From: Prosthecobacter algae
GTDB lineage: Bacteria > Verrucomicrobiota > Verrucomicrobiia > Verrucomicrobiales > Verrucomicrobiaceae
Assembly: GCF_039542385.1 (NCBI RefSeq)
Contig: NZ_BAABIA010000005.1
Span: forward strand, 1-64,000
Direction of reading: 5' to 3'
Length of the DNA: 64,000 bases
The position numbers were made by a program, and so were the translations under genes. The notes under the pieces are model-generated. The model had not been told where the DNA came from and did not search any database. It saw only the letters and a program-made list of their open reading frames with translations. This document shows, one piece after another, positions 26,190 to 34,700 of the stretch. Every line of letters starts with the position of its first letter. The stretch's first letter is position 1.

Positions 26190-26226
26190 ACGGGAGCTCC
26201 AGGGAAACCTGGGCTCCCGTTTTTTG
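26190..26226 (+). terminator. Rho-independent terminator
   Basis: ACGGGAGCTCCAGG and CCTGGGCTCCCGT form a long stem with one bulge around a GAAA loop, followed by a run of T. It lies 16 bases after the stop of the DUF2383-like gene. Confidence 0.85.
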
Positions 26227-26375
26227 TTTGGCCAAGCGATACGGACCCGCTGCGTTTTGTTGGACAACCCTGCTTCGCCGGATATGGATGGAAGAGGCAG
26301 GAATTTCTTTTTATTTTTATTCTTACCTCAGTCCATTTCATTCCATCTGCCTTGGCAATGCATTGAAAATCAAAC

Positions 26376-26447
26376 GTCTCCGTAGTTCAATGGATAGAAC
26401 GAGGGTTTCCTAAACTCTAAATACAGGTTCGATTCCTGTCGGGGATA
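26376..26447 (+). tRNA. tRNA-Arg (CCT)
   Basis: The acceptor arms GTCTCCG and CGGGGAT pair with two G-U wobbles. The D stem is GTTC/GAAC, the anticodon loop is TTCCTAA (anticodon CCT, reading AGG), and the T arm is CAGG-TTCGATT-CCTG. The discriminator base is A at 26447, and CCA is not encoded. AGG is a rare arginine codon in this kind of genome. No integrase is adjacent. Confidence 0.92.
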
Positions 26448-26537
26448 CTGAGTTGATTATCAACCCTCCACGCGGCGGTAGATTCCTTATGGAGTACCAA
26501 AAGTGATGGCACGTTTTTTCGGCCTTCGCCTTTGAGT

Positions 26538-27365
26538 TTAGACCGACCGCGGACGAACAGGGCGCAGGAGGCGGATGCCTACGAACAGGGTGAGGAGGGG
26601 GAGGAGGAATTTGAGAACCTCGGCGGCTTTTTCCAGGAGGGCGAAAAGGTTCCCCTTCCATTCGAAACGGGCTCCTTCGGGCGTGCTCATGTAGAGATGG
26701 TTTTCACGGGCGCGGATGAGCTCGGCCATGTTGGAATGGCGACCGTAGTAACGCTGTCGCAGTTCGTTATTTGCGGCCAGTTCGTCCAGGCTCAGGACCT
26801 CGCCTGTGCTGTCTGTGGGGATGATTTCAAGATCGGCATCGTAGAGATGCCAGTCACCCTGATACCAGACTTCCATGACGACGTGCCCCTGCAGGCCGAT
26901 TTGACGGGCCTTGTAGCCGTGGGCACGGGCAAGGTCCAGCATGAGGTAGGAGGCCTGATCGCAAAGGAGGCAGGAACCGTGTGAAACCAGGCCCTGCGGG
27001 GACCAGATGTGGTGAAAGGTGGGGTGAATGAAACCGGCGGCGTAGAGAATCCAGTTACTGGCCAGAGTATGCTGGGCCTCATCGTGGGTGAAGCGGGCAA
27101 TGACGAGATCGTAAATGGTGCGGAGGCGGTCCGCATCGGTGGCAGCAGTAGTGAGTTTTTCATCCAACCGCTGGGAGAGAGCGTTGTAGGTGGGCAGTTG
27201 CGTGGGTAGGGCGGTGTCAAACCTCTCCCAATCCCGCGGGAGCGAGGAATAGCCCCGACCCCAGGGGGTAAAATGGCCCACGCTGGCCACGACCAGCAGT
27301 CCGCCCCCGACGATGGCACACAGAAAACCTGTGACGCGGCGCACGACGGGGGAAAGGAAGGGCAT
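26538..27365 (-). CDS. Transglutaminase-like membrane protein
   Basis: The start at 27365 (MPFLSPVVRRVTGFLC) gives 275 residues with an N-terminal membrane segment and a second near residues 245-265. Between them is a transglutaminase-like cysteine-peptidase core. The candidate Cys-His-Asp triad is in HGSCLLCDQ, GHVVMEVW and YDADLE. Such domains in bacteria act as peptidases or cross-linking enzymes in the envelope, or as part of polysaccharide systems. No partner gene is adjacent: tRNA-Arg lies on one side and divergent gnd on the other. Confidence 0.7.
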   Translation of the reverse strand: MPFLSPVVRRVTGFLCAIVGGGLLVVASVGHFTPWGRGYSSLPRDWERFDTALPTQLPTYNALSQRLDEKLTTAATDADRLRTIYDLVIARFTHDEAQHTLASNWILYAAGFIHPTFHHIWSPQGLVSHGSCLLCDQASYLMLDLARAHGYKARQIGLQGHVVMEVWYQGDWHLYDADLEIIPTDSTGEVLSLDELAANNELRQRYYGRHSNMAELIRARENHLYMSTPEGARFEWKGNLFALLEKAAEVLKFLLPLLTLFVGIRLLRPVRPRSV

Positions 27366-27591
27366 GGGAGAAAAATCTAAAGGCAATGGGACGAAGGACG
27401 AATGAAAAAACGCGGAACTGCGGGATAAATGGCCCTGAAAGGCAAAAAGAAGCCTTCTTGGAAGGCTGGCAGGAGGGGTCATCAGTCCTGTTCATGGTGT
27501 GCATGAGCAAAATCCCCTTTGCCAATATCCCCCTGGCAGGTATGACTTCCGCCCCCGCCCAGGCGGCCTAACTTACCCCTACTGACTGAAA

Positions 27592-29034
27592 ATGAGCCAA
27601 AAAAGTGACTTCGGATTGATCGGCCTCGCCGTGATGGGCCAGAACCTAGTGTTGAACGTGGAAAGCCGTGGCTTCCAGGTTTCCGTGTTTAACCGCACCA
27701 CCGCCACGACGGACGAGTTCATCGCCAAGCACCCTGGCAAGAAGCTGGTGGGCGCCAAGACCCTGGAAGAATTCGTCCAGTCCCTGGCCACTCCGCGGAA
27801 GATCCAGATCATGGTGAAATCCAACGCCGTCAAAGATAGCGACCGTGACGCCGTGGACGCCGTGATCGAGCAGCTCATCCCTCTCCTGGAAAAGGACGAC
27901 ATCGTCATTGACGGTGGCAACAGCTACTACCTGACCACCGAGCGCCGCGACAAATACCTGGCCGAAAAAGGCCTCCGCTTCATCGGCGCTGGCGTCTCCG
28001 GCGGTGAAGAAGGCGCCCGCAAAGGCCCCTCCATCATGCCTGGCGGCCCTGCCAGCACCTGGGAAGTCATGAAGCCCATCTTTGAAAGCATCTCTGCCAA
28101 AGTGGACGGCGAGCCTTGCGTGATCCACATCGGCACCGGTGGCGCTGGCCACTACGTGAAGATGATCCACAACGGCATTGAGTATGGCGACATGCAGCTC
28201 ATCTGCGAAGCCTACAACATCTTCAAAAATGCCGGCTTCACCACCGACGAAATCGCCAAAGTCTTCACCGACTGGAACGACGGCGACATGCAGAGCTACC
28301 TCATCCAGATCACCGGCAAGGCCCTGGAACAGAAAGACCCTGAGACCGGTACCCCCATCGTCGAACTCATCGTGGACAAAGCCGGCCAGAAAGGCACGGG
28401 CCAGTGGACGCTCCTTAACGCCGCTGAAAACGCCGTCGTCATCAGCACCATCAACGCCGCTGTGGAAGCCCGCATCCTTTCCTCCAAGAAGAAGGCCCGC
28501 GTGGCCGCCAGCAAAGAGCTCACCGGCCCGACGGTGAACATCACCACGGACAAAGCCGAGCTGGTGCAGAAAGTGCACGATGCCCTCTACGCCTCCAAAG
28601 TCATCTCCTACGCCCAGGGCCTGGACCTGATCAAGACCATGGGCGAAGCCAAGAACTGGGGCCTCGACCTCGGCCGCATCGCCTCAATCTGGCGCGGCGG
28701 TTGCATCATCCGTGCCCGCTTCCTCAACAAGATCACCGACGCCTACCGTGAAAACGCTGAGCTGAGCAACCTCATGCTGGCCCCCTTCTTCAAGGACCTG
28801 CTGAGCAAGACCCAGCAGAACTGGCGCGAAGTGGTCTCCCTGGCCACCCTGAATGGCATCCCTGTTCCTGCGTTCTCCGCCTCCCTCGGCTACTACGACA
28901 GCTACCGCGCCGAGCGCCTGCCAGCCAACCTGCTGCAGGCCCAGCGCGACTTCTTCGGTGCTCACACCTATGAGCGCACGGACAAGCCTGAAGGCGAGTT
29001 CTTCCACACCGAGTGGCCTGAAGTGATCGGCTAA
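27592..29034 (+). CDS. gnd: 6-phosphogluconate dehydrogenase, decarboxylating
   Basis: This enzyme oxidises 6-phosphogluconate to ribulose 5-phosphate and CO2 with NADP, in the pentose phosphate pathway. The length of 480 residues is typical. The N-terminal Rossmann fold has GLAVMGQNLVLNVESRGFQV, and NRTTATTDEF follows. GTGQWT and the family signature LGRIASIWRGGCIIRARFL are present in the helical C-terminal domain. It stands alone, with a strong terminator after it. Its codon use is strongly biased to C-ending codons, which fits high expression. Confidence 0.97.
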   Translation: MSQKSDFGLIGLAVMGQNLVLNVESRGFQVSVFNRTTATTDEFIAKHPGKKLVGAKTLEEFVQSLATPRKIQIMVKSNAVKDSDRDAVDAVIEQLIPLLEKDDIVIDGGNSYYLTTERRDKYLAEKGLRFIGAGVSGGEEGARKGPSIMPGGPASTWEVMKPIFESISAKVDGEPCVIHIGTGGAGHYVKMIHNGIEYGDMQLICEAYNIFKNAGFTTDEIAKVFTDWNDGDMQSYLIQITGKALEQKDPETGTPIVELIVDKAGQKGTGQWTLLNAAENAVVISTINAAVEARILSSKKKARVAASKELTGPTVNITTDKAELVQKVHDALYASKVISYAQGLDLIKTMGEAKNWGLDLGRIASIWRGGCIIRARFLNKITDAYRENAELSNLMLAPFFKDLLSKTQQNWREVVSLATLNGIPVPAFSASLGYYDSYRAERLPANLLQAQRDFFGAHTYERTDKPEGEFFHTEWPEVIG

Positions 29035-29076
29035 GGGACTTCGATTCCACGGGAATCACCACATCTCAACTTGATG

Positions 29077-29106
29077 GCGGCTGAGGGAAACCTCAGCCGC
29101 TTTTTT
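29077..29106 (+). terminator. Rho-independent terminator of gnd
   Basis: GCGGCTGAGG and CCTCAGCCGC form a ten-pair stem with a GAAA tetraloop, followed by six T. This is one of the clearest terminators in the window. Confidence 0.93.
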
Positions 29107-29130
29107 GTTAGCCTCACTTGTTAGCCTCAC
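29105..29130. repeat. Tandem 13-bp repeat
   Basis: TTGTTAGCCTCAC occurs twice with no spacer, directly after the gnd terminator. TTGTTAGCC differs by one base from the dispersed TTGTTAGGC motif. Confidence 0.8.
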
Positions 29131-29171
29131 GGCAGACGAAGATGGCCATAACAAACCATGTTCGTATGCAG

Positions 29172-29681
29172 TCATTTAGATTTCCGGGGCGAAACAACCC
29201 TTGGTTTGGGCTCATTGAATTTTTTGATCTTCCAGCCGGAATCTGCGGCGTTGATCATTTTTCGATAAGCCCTAAAAAAATCTTCGGCGTTTGGCGATTT
29301 GTCGTCGTCCACTTCATACCATTGACCTTTGTGACCAAACATGGCTCCGAAAATAATGAGCTTCGAAAGACGACAGTTATCCGGCACGATCTCGACAAGG
29401 ATTCCGGTGGCGGCAGGACCCTCTGGAGGGGGTTCGACAGGTTTCCAGGCCGCATGGTTTAACCACTGAATCAGTCGTGCCTTATCCGAAGGGTGGGTTG
29501 AGGTCGCATCAAATCTCCTCCTCCAAGGCTCATCCTCGTTCCAACCTATCAATGTCCCTCGACATCGCACTTCCTTGCATTGCGACAAAACGCCAATAGC
29601 ATTTTGAGGAAAGGCGTCGCCCTGTGGAACGGTATCAGGGCAACCGACCCAATAGAAGATCGCGATGAATAGATGAATCAT
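29172..29681 (-). CDS. Hypothetical exported protein
   Basis: The 169-residue protein has a short hydrophobic start (IHLFIAIFYWVGC) that could be a signal or membrane anchor, followed by a soluble region with several cysteines and tryptophans and a basic C-terminus. No family is recognised. It is 38 bases downstream of the serine hydrolase gene on the same strand, so the two may be co-transcribed. Base composition is lower in G+C than in the neighbours. Confidence 0.5.
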   Translation of the reverse strand: MIHLFIAIFYWVGCPDTVPQGDAFPQNAIGVLSQCKEVRCRGTLIGWNEDEPWRRRFDATSTHPSDKARLIQWLNHAAWKPVEPPPEGPAATGILVEIVPDNCRLSKLIIFGAMFGHKGQWYEVDDDKSPNAEDFFRAYRKMINAADSGWKIKKFNEPKPRVVSPRKSK

Positions 29682-29718
29682 GGGAATTTGATGCGCTGAG
29701 ATTTTTCCACCTACTAAC

Positions 29719-31044
29719 TCATTCCAGTTCGGCGGCTACCGGGTTCAACGCTGCATCAATAAGCTTTCGTAGATCGCTGTTCCAGTCAGTCTTGCCTCCT
29801 TCACGACGGTTCGCGATGGCGGCGTAGTTAATGCCGTCGGCACGCTGGGCGCAAATCGCGGTGACGCCTGGGTGGCTGCCGTTGAAGGTGTAGCTGTAAC
29901 GTGCACCAGGCTTTCGAGGAAGGCCGCTGATCCAGTAGGCGCCCAAAAAACGGCAGTAATCCGCCGCCGTGCAAGCGAGGACACCGGCCCCGTCGCGGGC
30001 CTCGGTCCGGAAAGGAAGTGGAACCTGTTCCTTCGGATACTCGGGATGATAGCAGTACCAGATCTCACCGGCCTGACGCTCCCGTGCATCGGAGCTGCTG
30101 AGGCTGAAAGAGGGAGCCTTCGCCGTTTTACAAACGGTCAACTGCAAGTAGTCCACAAACTTTTGGCCGCTGAGCTTTTCGATCACCCGCACGAGCAGGA
30201 TGTAACCGTAATTGCAGTAAACCTCTTTGGCACCGGGATCAAAGTCCAACGGCAGGGTCAGGCCGTAACGGACGACGTGCATCGGCTCCAGCTCGTCGGG
30301 CTTGAGGCGGAAGAGATCCGTCATGAGGGTGCTGCGCGTGGTGAGGTCGCCTGAGGTATCGCGGTCCCAGCCGCCTTTGTGATCGAGGAGGTGCTGGATC
30401 GTCACGTTTTTCCAGTGTGGGTCACAGCCTTTGGCTTCTTTGTACTGGTCCAAATCCAAGACCGTAAAGACAAGGTCTTCGGCTTTGAGTTTGCCCTCCG
30501 CAATCAAGGTCTGGATGGCAGCTTTCACGACAGGTTTTGTCATGGAGGCGATCCGCATTTTCACGCCGGGCTGGAGCGGGGTCTTCATCGCAGAATCCGC
30601 CCAACCAAAAGCACGGTCATGAACGATCTTGCCGTTTTTGCTGATGGCGAAGGTGACGGCGGGCACACCTTTTTCCACCATGAACTGGCGAACGGCGGCA
30701 TCCACTGTCGTCAGCGCCGGGTGCTCTTCCCCGCTGACCGGAATTTCCTCCGCCGTGAGCTTCTTCACCTCTTCAAAGCGATCTTTGATTTTGGATTCAG
30801 ACAGCACGGCCCTCGAAGCTGGGGTGATCTGCTGCTGAACAAAGACCTGATCTTCGGGCGAAAGCCGGGACAGCTCCAGCGTAAAGGATGCGCCACCGCG
30901 CACTGCGATCTTCACCGATGAGGCATCCGCCGAGACAAAGTCCGCCTCAATCTTCTTTCCACTACTCGCTTCCGTCCAGGTGCGCGAGTAACTGTTTGGA
31001 ACGGCCAGCGCGAGGAGTAGGCCAAGGAACAACCGATATTTCAT
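29719..31044 (-). CDS. Exported serine hydrolase, class C beta-lactamase family, with SHD1-like domain
   Basis: The start at 31044 (MKYRLFLGLLLALAVPNSYS) gives a signal peptide and 441 residues. Residues about 20-72 (RTWTEASSGKKIEADFVS, then FTLELSRLSPEDQVFV) resemble the SHD1 domain common in Planctomycetes and Verrucomicrobia. The catalytic domain has the SxxK motif SMTK with Ser167, and a YxN motif in YCNYG. Members cut amide or ester bonds, and act as esterases, peptidases or carboxypeptidases in the envelope. No resistance role can be inferred. It faces away from the next gene at 31255. Confidence 0.85.
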   Translation of the reverse strand: MKYRLFLGLLLALAVPNSYSRTWTEASSGKKIEADFVSADASSVKIAVRGGASFTLELSRLSPEDQVFVQQQITPASRAVLSESKIKDRFEEVKKLTAEEIPVSGEEHPALTTVDAAVRQFMVEKGVPAVTFAISKNGKIVHDRAFGWADSAMKTPLQPGVKMRIASMTKPVVKAAIQTLIAEGKLKAEDLVFTVLDLDQYKEAKGCDPHWKNVTIQHLLDHKGGWDRDTSGDLTTRSTLMTDLFRLKPDELEPMHVVRYGLTLPLDFDPGAKEVYCNYGYILLVRVIEKLSGQKFVDYLQLTVCKTAKAPSFSLSSSDARERQAGEIWYCYHPEYPKEQVPLPFRTEARDGAGVLACTAADYCRFLGAYWISGLPRKPGARYSYTFNGSHPGVTAICAQRADGINYAAIANRREGGKTDWNSDLRKLIDAALNPVAAELE

Positions 31045-31254
31045 CCGGTAAAAGTAATGAGCCGGAGATGAAATAGCAATGATGCACACGACATGCTGTC
31101 CACCATCTTTTCTCGCACTTTGCCATTCGAGGCCCCCTGCCTGCGGGCATCCTGCATGCCGCCTTTCTTCGGCTTACCAGGAAACGCCGTGTGTTCGGGG
31201 CACTCCGGGTACGTGGCACGGGCTTTGCAAGGTAGCACCCAACCTTTTTCTGCC

Positions 31255-31680
31255 ATGAATGCCCCGTCCCCAACGCTTCATAACTTCCTCTTCATGCTAC
31301 CCGCCTCCACCACCGGGGCGGAGCAGGAGATCATCGTGAACCTTGCCCGGCGGTTGACGAGCCTTGGCTATGTCTATATCGCCAGTGCTCATGAGGGGAC
31401 CATGGTGGACCGTGAGGACATCCGTTTCATGCCCCTGCATGAAGACATGCTGCCATCGTTTGGCGCACTGACGGGCGTGTTTGTGGTGCGCGATGCGGGT
31501 ATCGCTGCTGCGGCCCAGGACCACTACCCTGCTGCCCATGTGCTGATGATTGATCCTGCACGTGTGGAAGAGGACTTGCCGGAGTATGAACCGGAACAAG
31601 TCATCGCAGCGTGGCCTGCCTCCAAAACCCTGTGGTCTCGCCCGATCCGCGAAACGGCAAAGGTGCTGACGGCAGCGTGA
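31255..31680 (+). CDS. Hypothetical protein
   Basis: The start at 31255 (MNAPSPTLHNFLFMLPAST) gives 141 residues; the frame is open far upstream, but the leader there looks non-coding. It has alpha/beta alternation with LARRLTSLGYVYIAS and GALTGVFVVRD, like a small Rossmann-type or glycosyltransferase-type fold. No family is certain. It stands between two leftward genes. Confidence 0.5.
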   Translation: MNAPSPTLHNFLFMLPASTTGAEQEIIVNLARRLTSLGYVYIASAHEGTMVDREDIRFMPLHEDMLPSFGALTGVFVVRDAGIAAAAQDHYPAAHVLMIDPARVEEDLPEYEPEQVIAAWPASKTLWSRPIRETAKVLTAA

Positions 31681-31712
31681 GTTCTTGTCGCTGAGAACAA
31701 CGTCTTCCCAAC

Positions 31713-34700
31713 TTATACGGTCCCAGCCCGGCGGCGACGAAGGACAAAGGTGGCTAGGCCTAGGATGAGCAACAAAGCGCGGGAAGGTTCAGGCACTAGA
31801 GCGATGCTGAGGATGCCCTGGCTGTTGAGGAGGCTGGTGTCCCAGGCGAACTGGCTGGCAAGGATGGCCCCGCTGAGGTCCAGATTATTGGTCCAGTCCG
31901 TATCGCTGACGCTTCCCAGGGACGTCCAGTCAATGAGATTGAAGGTATCGCCGGCTGCCGGGGTGTAGCCGAGAAGGATGCGCAGGATGGCCCCAGATTC
32001 GAGGGTGAGGGTGTTGAAGACGACGAGGTCGTTGCTGCCATTGGCCCCGAGGCGGAAGTCGGTGCGGCTGCCGGTTTGCAGAAGGGTATCACCGGTGAAA
32101 GTGAGGGTGCCGCGGGTGCTGGCAGTCCCGGCTTGCAGGATGGCCCCGGCCTGGATCGTGGTGGCGCTGCCGATGCTACCAGTCCCCAGGAGAGTGCTGC
32201 CGCTGCGGAGGGTGAGCGGGCCGGTACCCGTGGCGCTTCCCGTGCTGTTGGTCACCAGCAAAATACCTGCGCGGATCTCGGTACCACCACTGTAGGTGCC
32301 AGCCGCGCCCAGGCGCAGCGTGCCGGGGCCTTGCTTGATCAAAGCGCCGGATCCAGTGACTGCGGCGGTGGTGAAAATCGTGCCAGTGGCGGTTTCGGTG
32401 CTGATGAGGACGCTAGGGCTGTTCAGCACAAAGTCGCGGTTAAAGGTGGTGGTGAAAACGTTGCCGCTGGTGGGGCCGTTGCTGTTGATTTGGCGGAGGG
32501 CACCTTCACCGCCGCCATCGCCACTGAAGGTGAAGAGGCCCCCGGTGGCCAGGGACCAAGTGCCTGCGGCGTCATCGTCAATGATGAACTGAGCCCCGCT
32601 GGCGACGGTGAGGTGGCGGGCGGAATTGAGCTGCGCAGAGGTCATCAGTAGCGAGCCTTCCTGGATGAGGATTTCGCCAGAGAAGGTGCTGCCGTTGGAA
32701 CCCACACCCCAGCGGCCGGCGCCGGTTTTGATCACATTGCCGGTGCCGAAAAAGCCGTTGCCGCTGAAGCTTTGCGCGACCTGGAAGTCGAAGGTAGCTC
32801 CCGCTGCGCCGACGGTAATGCTGCGGGCCGTGTTGGACACGCTGCCGAGGGTATTCGCCGTGAGCTGAAGTGTACCGCCATTGATGATGACATCGGCCGT
32901 GGCTGCGCCCAGGCCGGTGGTGCCGCTGATGGAAACGGTGCCGCTGCTGATGACGGTGGTGCCGGTGTAGGTATTCGCCGCGCGCAGGAAGAGGGTGCCG
33001 GTGCCATTCATCTCCAGGGGGCGGAGAGCGGCCCCGCTGAGGATGCCAGAGAGGGTGACATCGCCACTGCCGGTGATGCGGAGGGCGGCGGGGGGCTCGG
33101 CCACAGCGCTGGTGTCGGCATTGATGGCGATGGCGCTGCTGTGGGTGAAGGCGGCGCTGCGGTCAATAACCAGGCTGCCCCCGCTGAGGGTGACGGGTCC
33201 GGTGAGGCTGCCCGTGCTGCCGCCTGCGCCTAGGCGCACCTGCCCGGCGGCGATGGTGGTGAGGCCGGTGTAGTCGTTATCGGTAGCGAGGGTGAGGGTG
33301 CCGGTGCCGCTTTTGGTTAGGCCGGTGATGCCGGTGATCTTGCCGCTGCCGCTAAAGGTGTAGTTCGTGCTGGCATTGACGGTGATGGCATTGGGCCGCA
33401 CGGCACTGTTGAGCTGTACGTTAGACTGGCTGGCTCCGTCTTCGAAGTGGATGAAATCCGCCTGGACAAAATTGGTCGCGGCCAGGCTGGTGCGCGTCTG
33501 CCAGTTTTGGCTGCCGCCCACATTGACAGCGCTGCCCACGTCCCACACGGCGCTGGTGCTGCCGGTCCAGCGCACTTCTTCGCCCTGGACGATGTTTGCC
33601 TGCAGGCTGGTACCAGCGGTGTTATAAACGAGGCTGCCGGTGCTGCGGCCTTCCATCTGGAGGGTGAAGCCGCTGCTGATGGCGCTGCCGGCATAGTCCA
33701 GCAGGGTGTAGAGGCCGGTGGCAAAAGGCAGGCTGTTGCTGAGGCGCAGGGTGGTGCTTCCACCGTGGCTGAAGCCGCCAGTGGTGGTGACATTGATCAA
33801 CGGCACCGCTGGGAGCGTGGCGGTATTCAGCTCCAGCAGCAGCGCCGTATTGCTGCCCAGGCTCAGAGTCGGCGTATTCAGGCTAGAGGCGGCCGCATCT
33901 CCCTGCACGGCCAGGGTGGCGACACTGCCGACGGTGAGGCCACCGGGGAGGGTGCCAGGCTTGATCCGCAGGGTGCCTTCACTGGCGGTGAGCAGGCCAG
34001 TGCTGCTGAGGCTGCCGGTAAGATTCAGCGTGCCTGCGCCGGTTTTCACCAGAGGGCCGGTGCCCGTCAAAGCGCCGCTGAGGGTGAGGGCGGAACCGGG
34101 CTGGGTCACCTCGATCCGGCCCCCGCCTGCGGCCACGGTGAGGGCGCGGGTGGAGGTGGCGGTGCCGGGGCCCTGGATCTGCCAGGTGCCTTCCGTGCTG
34201 GCGGTGCCAAATTCCAACCCGGCCAGGGGCGTGCCGGTGCCATTGGTGACGGTGCCCGCAGTGGGCACGCTGCTGAAGGGCATGGCCAGGGTGCCTTCGC
34301 GGATCTGGAAAGTGAGGTTGCTGCTGAAAGTGACGCCGCTACTTACCGTCACGGTGCCGGTCGTGCTTTTGGTTAGAACTCCGCCGCCTGACTGACCCAG
34401 GGCCCCGCCCACGCCGGTGCTGGTGAGGCTGCCTGCACGCAGGTCAAACACGGACGTGCCCACCACGGTGGTGTCCGCCGTGCTGGAGGCTCCGGAGGCG
34501 CGGTATTCACCGCCATTGAGGATGAAACCGCCGTAGCTTTCGCCCGTCTGGATATCGAACAAACCGCCGGCATTGATGGTGACGATGGTGGTGCCGGGCA
34601 GGTCGGGATTGCCATCGGGACCGAAGATGAAGGTGCCGCCGTTGTGGATGGCGATGGAGGCGGCATCGAGGTCGCCGCCTGCGCCGCGATCCGTCAGTTG

